From Clarkia xantiana subsp. parviflora (lineage: Eukaryota > Streptophyta > Magnoliopsida > Myrtales > Onagraceae): a DNA stretch of 64,000 nt. Below, piece by piece: positions 58,196-64,000 of the stretch. Location: contig JAPTYO010000002.1 in NCBI GenBank assembly GCA_036873135.1, positions 38,183,452 through 38,247,451 on the forward strand, read 5' to 3'. Both the position numbers and the translations under genes were made by a program. The notes under the pieces were generated by a model that had not been told where the DNA came from, did not search any database, and saw only the letters and a list, made by a program, of their open reading frames with translations. Positions within the stretch are counted from its first letter, which is position 1; every line of letters starts with the position of its first letter.

Positions 58196-58858
58196 TGTTG
58201 GATTTGTGCTATTTTTAATAAAGTTGGGTTTGGGCTGGTTTTTGGTCTAATGGTTTAAGCCCAATTTTTCAAATTTAGCCAAACTATTATTTGGCCCAAA
58301 TTTGAGTGAATGAAATTGTGAAAACTTTTTTGTACCACATCGAATATTTCAACTCTCCTCCTCCATTCTCATCTCCTATATAAAGAAGTCTTCCCCTTCT
58401 CTTCTTTACACAAAAAGAAAATGAGATCTCTTCCTTTTGGTTGAGTATCCAATATTTTCGGAATCCAAGTTATATTTTCTCATCATCTGTTCTTCGTGTT
58501 GACGAATTGCAGAGTTCTTCCTAGTTTGTTATCGACTCATGTCGTGTTCGACCTTTTTAGTTATTTTATAGTCGTGTCGTCGGCTTTTCTGTTCTTTATT
58601 TGAGTTCAGGTATTGTGAGTTCGGTTCGGTCGAACGTGTTACATGCATAACACGATTCGACGACATTGTGTGAATTCTGGGAGGTGATCATCCCTTGTAT
58701 AAAGCCCTTTGCATAAACTGAGGATGGGGAGGGACGAAATTGCCCTAAGGAGACTATGATCCGCACGACCACAGTATAAAAAATATGTATTCGTTTTTGT
58801 GTCGATTTTACGTATAATTTCGGATAAACATATTTCTTGCATGATAATTGGAATAATT
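58196..58858 (+). repeat. Element G 3' LTR (end estimated)
   Basis: It starts TGTTGGATTTGTGC directly after the PPT. CTATATAAAGAAG near 58376 is a likely TATA box. No second copy is in the window to define its end. Confidence 0.6.
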
Positions 58859-59216
58859 ACTTGTAAGTAACCGAAATTTGACTAATTGTATTTTAGTCAT
58901 GGAATTTTAGAATATTGCATTTTGGTCCTCAGACTTTGTAAATTTGCATATTTACCCTCTAATATTTCCAACAAAATTTTATTTGTCAAAGTGAGCCAGG
59001 AGGCTCGACTTGGCCCAAATTAGTGATAGACATGGTCTCCCGCACTAGGTGATCAAACCTAGCATTGGATCGGACTAATGCAAGTCACCTATGTCATTAA
59101 GTAATCAAATTCTGAATGGTTGAAAACACCTAAAAATAAAATAAAAGTTGAAATAATTAAAATATAATTTCCCCATCTTATGTGCTACTTCTGGTATCTA
59201 TTATAGGAGTTACATT

Positions 59217-59267
<51 letters not shown>

Positions 59268-59588
59268 AAACACTGCAATCCTGGAGTGCCTTTCCATAAA
59301 TAATAATGTCCATAATCTTATATACTTCTCCAAAAGTTACATGAAAAGCAGAATCAGCATTAATTACCAAGCCCAGACTGTGTATTACCCCACTAATGTT
59401 GTCATTTACAAGTATTAAGGAAATACATACACACCATAAGGTAAGCTAGCTCTCTCTATATATCTACATTCTCTCATAAACCTCAACTAAACTTGCATAC
59501 ATTTCACGTGACATTCAAGTTACCACAACATGGACAAAGCACAGCAGACCATTGAGTCAAACCGAATCTTTACTTGGCTCTCAAGTTA
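58859..59588. other. Intergenic DNA downstream of the lipase gene
   Basis: No gene. It contains a (TA)n tract at about 59221-59265. The 3' UTR and polyadenylation region of the minus-strand lipase gene must lie in its right part, but no clear signal was assigned. Confidence 0.5.
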
Positions 59589-62500
59589 CTATTCTTTGTG
59601 CCTCAACCTCATTGACTTCTGCCCGACCAAATCCCTGGCAGACGGCAGCCTCGACATGACATACGCAAGCAGTTCCTCCCGATTGGAGAACACAAAGTCC
59701 AAGTGAGCGTACTCGAATTCCTTGTAAGACACGTCAACCCCACAATCCTTCATCAACCTATAATGCTTCCTCACCATCTCCGCTTTAATCACCTTATCCT
59801 TCCTCCCAGCCACAAGATCAACCGGAACATTAATCAGCCCATAGCACTCACCAAGATCCAACGGCTCAGCACACCCGTAAGCCTCAGTATTCGCAGATTT
59901 TGAGCCATAGTCAAACATTCTAAACCTCCCCGACCGCTTAATCTGTGCCAAGTGGAGGGCCACGCGAAATGATACCCCAGGCATGTCGTTCATGTTATAG
60001 TGGGGCAGGCCTAGGACCCCAACCCAGTTCGAGCTGTCCCCACCAACCGCGTAGCTCATTAGGGTTTGGACAAGGCCTCCAACAGCAGGGTAGTTGTGGA
60101 AATCCCGGGCTAATTTGTTCAGAAGCATCCGGAAGAACCAGGTTGGGATGTAGAAGGCAGGGATGAGGCGGGATAGGATTGGAGACAAAAAAAGCATCGC
60201 ATGTTCTGCTATGGAGAACACCAAGTTGGATTCACCGTGGAATCCAGCAGGAGAGAGAAGGATTAACCTCGATAATCTGTGTGGTTTTTCCAGGATTCGA
60301 TTCGTGATGATGTACATTAGCATTGCAGCTCCTCCTAAGCTGTGGCAGATTGCAGAGAGTTTATAATTTTGGTCATCGTTGGTGGTTTCTGGGTGGATGA
60401 GATTTAATTCAGATGTTTTGACCTCGTGAATCTTCTCTATCATGGCGGGAATGTCCTTGGTTCCATGTTCATTGATGGAATATCTCCAGTACCTGCACCA
60501 TTTGGTCCTATAGTATTATAAAGCAGAAGCCCTAATTTTGAATTTCACCAATTTGTTCACCTTCTATATGGAACAGTTGCTTCAAAGTTGACACATACTT
60601 CAGAATCCATACTTTAGTATCCTAACTTAATTGCACTGTCAAAGAAAAATCTGGGTTGAATAGGAGGAGACTTACTCATGTGAGGAGATTTTCTTATTGA
60701 CATGTTCTCGAGAAACCAGACCACGAAAATTCCCGAGGAAAACATCGCAACCTTTTCTCAAGTAAAAGAAAGAATGGAATGTCAGTCTTGATATATTGTT
60801 TATTTGATGAAGAGATGTCTCGAGGTAGATCTTTGCTAACCTTGATCATATGCTGCAAAAGCTGGAGAACCAACAACCCCATTGGATACCCACCTGGGTA
60901 AGGAAATTTAGTAGTTAAGAGAGATAATACAAACTTTAAAGATATTTCTGCGGGTTAAAACATCTTTTTTTAATTCTGTGATTATGAAGAGAAACGCCAT
61001 AAAAGAAGCATAAAAAGAGGTTACCCCATTGATGAATCCAGAATTCCATGCTGCAAATAGACAACTTTCTTTGCATCCCTTCTGTGAAGGTAGCACACTG
61101 TTAAGCAAAATTGCAAAACAAAAAAAACTACCATCATTATACAGGAAAATAAGAAGAAATGTGTACCGTGGGATCCTCTCCAGAAGAAGAATGTATCCAT
61201 CAGCTGTAACAACATGAATAGCTTCATATGGATACCTGAGATAGATTGAAAACAATGATGTATCAAACTTGCAGAGAAGACAAGAACATGAAAGTACCAA
61301 ACCAAAAGAAATCAGTAAATACCCAAGTTCAGTTATCACATCTCGACATGTTCGGGCATCAGTGTTCAATGAATGGTGGTATGAAGATTTACTTTCAGTG
61401 AGCATAGAGCCATTATCTCCAAGAGTTGCAGTGATTTCTGAGGAGTCTGAAGAAACAAGAACACTATCTCTTGGATTGCTTGGTGAGAAAATTCTTTGCA
61501 GATTTTGGAAAAGCTCGGATGGAGAGAAGAAACAGTGTGCAGCCTTGTGAACAAAATCAAATAGAGCCTCTATAAAAATCTCTATTCCTAGATGAAGATC
61601 CTGGTTCCAACAGTAAAAGATGATAATAGTTACTAAAGGCCAAAGCAAACTTAAGCAGTTACTAATGTGTATTTGGACTGCATTTTACCTCAATAACTCC
61701 ACGCCTTCTATCTGTGGCTCGCTGAATAACATGATCCTTGAGAGTCGGCACCTTCTTTATATGTGGAGCCTGGGGTGTCGGAGAAGTGGAGCTTCTTATC
61801 CTCCCAAAGGAGAGCAAAGACAGAAGATGAGATAATAATAGCACTAAAAGCTTCAATGGAAACAGAATCAGAGACAATATCCATCTGATCGAACTTTTAT
61901 GGCGTCCATCAGATCTGGAGCGAGAACTAGTTCTGGACAGTCTTGAGCTTGTCGACATTGGAGAAGAAGGACAGATCATTTCATTGTAGTCCTCGTCAGC
62001 TGAAGAGTAGTCTGAGCTGGAAGAATCATCAGAATCCACAGAGAGCTCATGGATGAACTGATTAAAAGAGGATACCCCACTGCATACCAAAGAAGAGTAA
62101 AGTAAAAATCAGAAAATGTTAGTACAACTGGCTTTTGACATTTAAGAGGAGCAAAAGCAATATAATACATGCCTCAACAAGACTCCGGTGAAACTGATCA
62201 AAGTTATTTCTGATTTGGTAGGTAAAGGTTACAAGCTTGAGCTAGTGAATTGATCCAAATTATCATAGGAAAAAACTATAGAAGCATCGACCACCAATCT
62301 GGAAGTTTGTTAATAATGTATTTCCATCACTATCTTGAACATCTTTATAACCATATAATCAGCAATAGTTGTCAAGTCTTTTACTCTGCTAATCTCCATG
62401 AACAGTGAAAATGCATTGGAATCAGCTAATCAAACAAGGCACATACTTATCCATCCACCGTGGAAAACGTGGTGCTCGAAAAGTTGGCCTGAGCTCCCAT

Positions 62501-63007
62501 CCATGCACACCTTCTAGAATCGTGGATGATTTCCCAGGCAAAACAGCCAACAGAAGTCCCGACACTCCATTTATAAGCCTCACCGTATTGTTCAAAGATT
62601 CATAAGTGATTGTCTTCACTGACCTGCATTTAAACCGTAAAAAATCCCTAATTCTTCGATTCAATAGGTCGAATGAATGTGCAAACATAAAGAAACTGGA
62701 AACTTGGGGATTAGATTTCTCTACGATCAACCAACAATTTGGAGCCACATCAGAACAATAACAGTGAATCGGTGATTTCAAGTTGCAAGGAATCATTTCT
62801 CGCATAAATAAATTGATAATAAATCGTCGATCCATCATCATCCGCAGAATCCATAAATCCATCCATAGCACAAAGAACGTAGTCCATAGATGAACCGATC
62901 AAGAGATGTAGCTCAAATGGAAGCACTAATTCGAGATCAGAGAAAGAAAGACGAGCAACTCACTCTTTACTGACGGCGAGGATGTCGTCAACGAATCGCT
63001 GCATCAT
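59589..63007 (-). CDS. Alpha/beta-hydrolase triacylglycerol lipase-like protein, nine exons, intact
   Basis: Exons on the minus strand: 63007-62964, 62623-62447, 62079-61689, 61600-61323, 61235-61167, 61081-61025, 60893-60841, 60751-60676, 60492-59589. All introns are GT-AG, all phases fit, total 2049 bp, 682 residues. The start is the first of two adjacent ATG codons. A Ser-rich acidic region and a hydrophobic segment (WILSLILFPLKLLVLLLSHL) precede the catalytic domain. YLQHGILDSS is the oxyanion region, CHSLGGA places the nucleophile at Ser433, GRKDKV gives Asp614 and YAHLDFVF gives His645. It closely resembles the Arabidopsis At1g18460/At1g73920 lipase-like family, which are about 700 residues. 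Likely a membrane-associated lipid ester hydrolase; substrate unknown. No lesion was found. Confidence 0.93.
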
Positions 63008-63427
63008 CACCCAGCTCCGACTCGGGGCACCCCAGATAGAGATGAGAGAGAATTTAGCGTAGTAAGTTCGAGAGAGGTTTTTTTCTTTTTTTATTTAAGT
63101 GCGAAAGCATGACAAAATTATCAACCGTCAATGGCCGCGGCAACGGCGATTCCTAACGTACGCAGGTAAATAATCCTCTAGAAGGTTTTTTTTTTTTTTG
63201 GTATCAGGACTGCTTACACGTGGGAAGATTTTATTGGTTTGTATGTCGGTGAGAACAGAAATACTGCATAACGTGCACCATGCGGAACATGAATACCACG
63301 TGGCCGGTGGCGATTTGCAGATGATAATATTGTCGTGGAAGGCAAGTTCTTCGAGAAAGACTGACTAATAATTATTGCTTACCATTCTTTTGGGGGTATC
63401 TGAATTTCGTAAATAATTTGTTCAACT
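63008..63427 (-). promoter_or_regulatory. 5' UTR and promoter region of the lipase gene
   Basis: On the minus strand a TTAAATAAAA TATA-like box lies near 63088-63098, about 90 bases upstream of the ATG. CACGTGG-type G-box words (near 63218 and 63296) lie further upstream. These are motif matches only. Confidence 0.35.
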
Positions 63428-63600
63428 CAGTGTTATCAGAACCGGATAGGATTGTCGTTCGACCGGGTTCAAAAGGGAATCGGTTCCTCCAACGATCCGG
63501 TTCGATCAAATTTAAAGGATGTAAGCGAATTTGGTTCAATAATCGGTTTTTTTAAGAACCGACATGTTCAGGAGAACCGGACGGTTCGCCGGTTCAGAGT
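63428..63600. mobile_element. hAT-like terminus fragment with CCGGTTC-rich subterminal sequence
   Basis: CAGTGTTATCAGAACCGGAT is like the 5' end of plant hAT MITEs rich in AACCGG/CCGGTT. The matching inverted end (GGTTCTGATAACACTG) was not found before 64000, so it is a fragment or a chance match. Confidence 0.35.
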
Positions 63601-63725
63601 AAAAAAAAAAAGAGGTTAGCATAGCCATCCACAATCCAGAAGAACAGAGGAGCGCCGCAATTAAAATTGCAAACCGAGCGATCAAAAACCAAAATCGATA
63701 GCGATAAAACTATTTCCGATTCACG

Positions 63726-63860
63726 TCAGTTGAAGATCTTTCTTCCACCTGGTATCCCGGTGAGATTCCGCTTCTTCTTCGGTGTCGGCTCCGCCGAGGT
63801 AGTCGTCCGTGGAGCTTCTGTTGAATCCGTAGAAGCCGCTACTGACAACGAACTATCCAT
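63726..63860 (-). CDS. Short minus-strand ORF, 44 codons, status uncertain
   Basis: ATG at 63860 opens a frame rich in Ser/Thr/Ala, ending with PTPKKKRNLTGIPGGRKIFN and TGA. The KKKRNL..GIP word recalls the N-terminus of INDETERMINATE-domain zinc-finger proteins, but the normal continuation and zinc fingers are absent; downstream on this strand is transposon-like DNA and then the lipase promoter. It may be a broken first exon, a truncated copy or not a gene. Confidence 0.25.
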   Translation of the reverse strand: MDSSLSVAASTDSTEAPRTTTSAEPTPKKKRNLTGIPGGRKIFN

Positions 63861-64000
63861 CTCTACTACCTAATCACTCGACTCCGATTCAAATCTACGG
63901 TCAAATTATCTTCTGATTCGTAGAAGATATACGGATAAACACCAAGCTCAACTTCATGTAGCTCAATCAAGATAAGAAGGGGAGGGAAGTGAAGGCGCAG

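Larger units (their letters stand above)
56394..58858 (+). mobile_element. Element G: decayed copia element, 3' part only
   Basis: RT remnants (LEDEIYV, RGQKKKVCKLVK, FYVDDMLIIGNNDEM) are followed by degenerate RNase H and a 3' UTR. A PPT (GTGGGGGAT, 58187-58195) and an LTR starting TGTTGGATTTGTGC at 58196 come next. The 5' half is absent. It is a different family from D/E, judging by LTR and RT wording. The LTR end near 58858 is estimated. Confidence 0.7.

Overview
The window is nuclear DNA of a flowering plant, most likely a eudicot. The evidence is GT-AG introns of about 50-100 bp, TATA-box LTR promoters, nested Ty3/gypsy and Ty1/copia elements, and an intact nine-exon plant lipase gene. 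I cannot name the species. About nine tenths of the sequence is transposable element; the only clearly intact host gene is at the right end (59589-63007, minus strand).

Left nest (1 to about 24870). The outer element, C, is Tat-like Ty3/gypsy. Its 5' part lies off the window; non-coding, tandem-repeat-rich interior (1-4347), PPT and 3' LTR (23998 to about 24870) are present. Element A (4348-23884, TSD CACTC) lies inside C. A has 1.5-kb LTRs, a PBS resembling the tRNA-Arg type of Tat/Ogre elements, and a 5-kb interior of tandem repeats without protein domains. A 555-bp hAT-like MITE interrupts its 5' LTR, and element B (12056-22716, minus strand, TSD CTAGT) interrupts its 3' LTR. B has gag, protease and a second gag-like block on the minus strand. 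On the opposite strand it carries a six-exon gene whose splice phases all fit (14853-17335), broken only by two TAG codons. B has no reverse transcriptase or integrase, and its 3' LTR contains a tandem duplication that includes the PPT.

Middle nest (26720-53886, TSD TTTTG). Copia element D (plus strand) was split in its RT gene by E, a copia element of the same family on the minus strand (32061-50744, TSD CTAAG). E was then hit twice: in RT by a 2.7-kb CACTA-like transposon (34583-37253, TSD TTT), and near the gag start by F, a Tekay/Del-like Ty3/gypsy remnant (40667-48029, TSD ACTAA). The CACTA element contains a 536-bp fold-back Mutator-like MITE and a tRNA-like SINE head.

Right part (53892-64000). 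AT-rich DNA and two decayed copia remnants are followed by an alpha/beta-hydrolase lipase gene. Its nine exons join into 682 codons without a break and keep the Ser-Asp-His triad. Beyond its promoter lie a hAT-like terminus and a short minus-strand ORF of uncertain status.

Target-site duplications fix the order of events: C before A, and A before B and the hAT MITE; D before E, and E before F and the CACTA element. The most unusual object is B, whose gag-strand and spliced opposite-strand coding capacity face each other across a 50-bp tandem array.
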